A DNA stretch of 18,835 bases from an uncultured Ignavibacteria bacterium (GTDB lineage Bacteria; Bacteroidota; Ignavibacteria; Ignavibacteriales; Melioribacteraceae), in assembly GCA_937930275.1 (NCBI GenBank), contig CALGLM010000520.1, positions 1 to 18,835 on the forward strand, given 5' to 3'. Below the pieces are notes generated by a model. That model worked only from the letters and a program-made list of their open reading frames with translations, searched no databases and was not told where the DNA came from. This document shows, one piece after another, positions 18,657-18,835 of the stretch (its first letter is position 1; each line of letters starts with the position of its first letter). The translations under genes were made by a program, and so were the position numbers.

Positions 18657-18835
18657 AGTTTTGCTCAAAATAAGGAGCTTATGCGAATTTTCAAAGACTT
18701 AAAATTGGTTGAACAGTTAGGTTCAGGAATTCCCAGAATTTTAAAACATTATGATAAAAAAAGTTTTTATATCTCTGACAATTTTATAAGACTGACATTT
18801 AATTATGAAATGTCGGAGAAAATGTCGGAGAAAAT
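18657..18835 (+). pseudogene. 5'-truncated AlbA_2/HATPase_c_4 (Schlafen-type) ATP-binding regulator fragment
   Basis: The frame open from 18657 to the right edge encodes SFAQNKELMRIFKDL followed by LVEQLGSGIPRILKHYDK and FIRLTF. These match, from memory, the conserved C-terminal core of ATP-binding proteins with an N-terminal AlbA_2 (Schlafen-like) domain and a HATPase_c_4 domain, where the string reads like RNKELMRIFKDLELVEQLGSG. Those proteins are normally about 400-550 residues, and the N-terminal domains are absent here. A TAA at 18654-18656 closes the frame only about nine codons before the ATG at 18681. The homology continues upstream of that ATG (QNKEL), so the ATG is an internal Met and the AAGGAG before it is simply Lys-Glu codons. 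The fragment is therefore best read as a 5'-truncated remnant. The 3' end, possibly with a winged helix, lies outside the window. Confidence 0.6.
18810..18833 (+). repeat. In-frame 12-nt tandem repeat encoding MSEK-MSEK
   Basis: ATGTCGGAGAAA occurs twice head to tail, and a third unit begins (AT) at the window edge. It is in frame with the Schlafen-type fragment and encodes the tetrapeptide MSEK. This matches the position and style of the (V/M)(T/S)EK repeats that precede the C-terminal winged helix in this family. Confidence 0.75.

Noticed and set aside
18810..18835. The 12-nt repeats as a CRISPR array
   Set aside because: They are in direct tandem with no spacers and are in frame with a coding fragment.

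Overview
The window is AT-rich, gene-dense bacterial chromosome. It most likely comes from the Bacteroidota/Chlorobiota/Ignavibacteriota side of the tree. The strongest pointer is the secreted M28 peptidase, whose C-terminus carries an NYPNPFNP-type sorting domain of the kind used by type IX secretion and especially common in Ignavibacteria. Several start regions also lack a clear Shine-Dalgarno sequence. This placement is inferred from recalled family features and was not tested by a search.

Layout. Everything from position 1 to about 17,050 is read leftward on the minus strand. In transcription order it holds an alpha/beta hydrolase (16210-17049), an EVE-domain protein tightly paired with a class II photolyase (15689-16156, 14345-15682), and a secreted M28 peptidase (12723-14237). 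A long, nearly gapless run follows: rsmB, a RodZ-like HTH/membrane protein, ligA, a 174-residue orphan with GT9-like motifs, a STAS anti-sigma-factor antagonist, two different sodium:solute symporters, a Cof-type HAD phosphatase, a 7TM-HD (PgpH-like) phosphodiesterase, a XerC/D recombinase, and the first codons of a lipoprotein that runs off the left edge. Gaps in this run are at most about 60 nt and several genes overlap, so much of it is probably one transcription unit. At about 17,050-17,187 the strand switches. To the right lie an outer-membrane beta-barrel protein translationally coupled to a DUF2461 protein, and then a 5'-truncated fragment of an AlbA_2/HATPase_c_4 ('Schlafen-type') ATP-binding regulator that runs off the right edge.

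How the genes fit together. The central run mixes information processing (rRNA methylation, DNA ligation, chromosome-dimer resolution) with envelope and signalling functions (RodZ-like, STAS, PgpH-like, symporters). This looks like ordinary housekeeping operon structure, not an accessory island. The EVE and photolyase pair is a plausible small DNA-repair unit. I found no CRISPR array, insertion sequence, tRNA, rRNA or convincing riboswitch. I did not find a clear new multi-gene system. The best second looks are the truncated Schlafen-type fragment with its in-frame 12-nt tandem repeat, the EVE/photolyase pair, the GT9-like orphan after ligA, the STAS/double-symporter group, and the unusual loop in the larger symporter. 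No stretch longer than about 140 nt lacks a gene.
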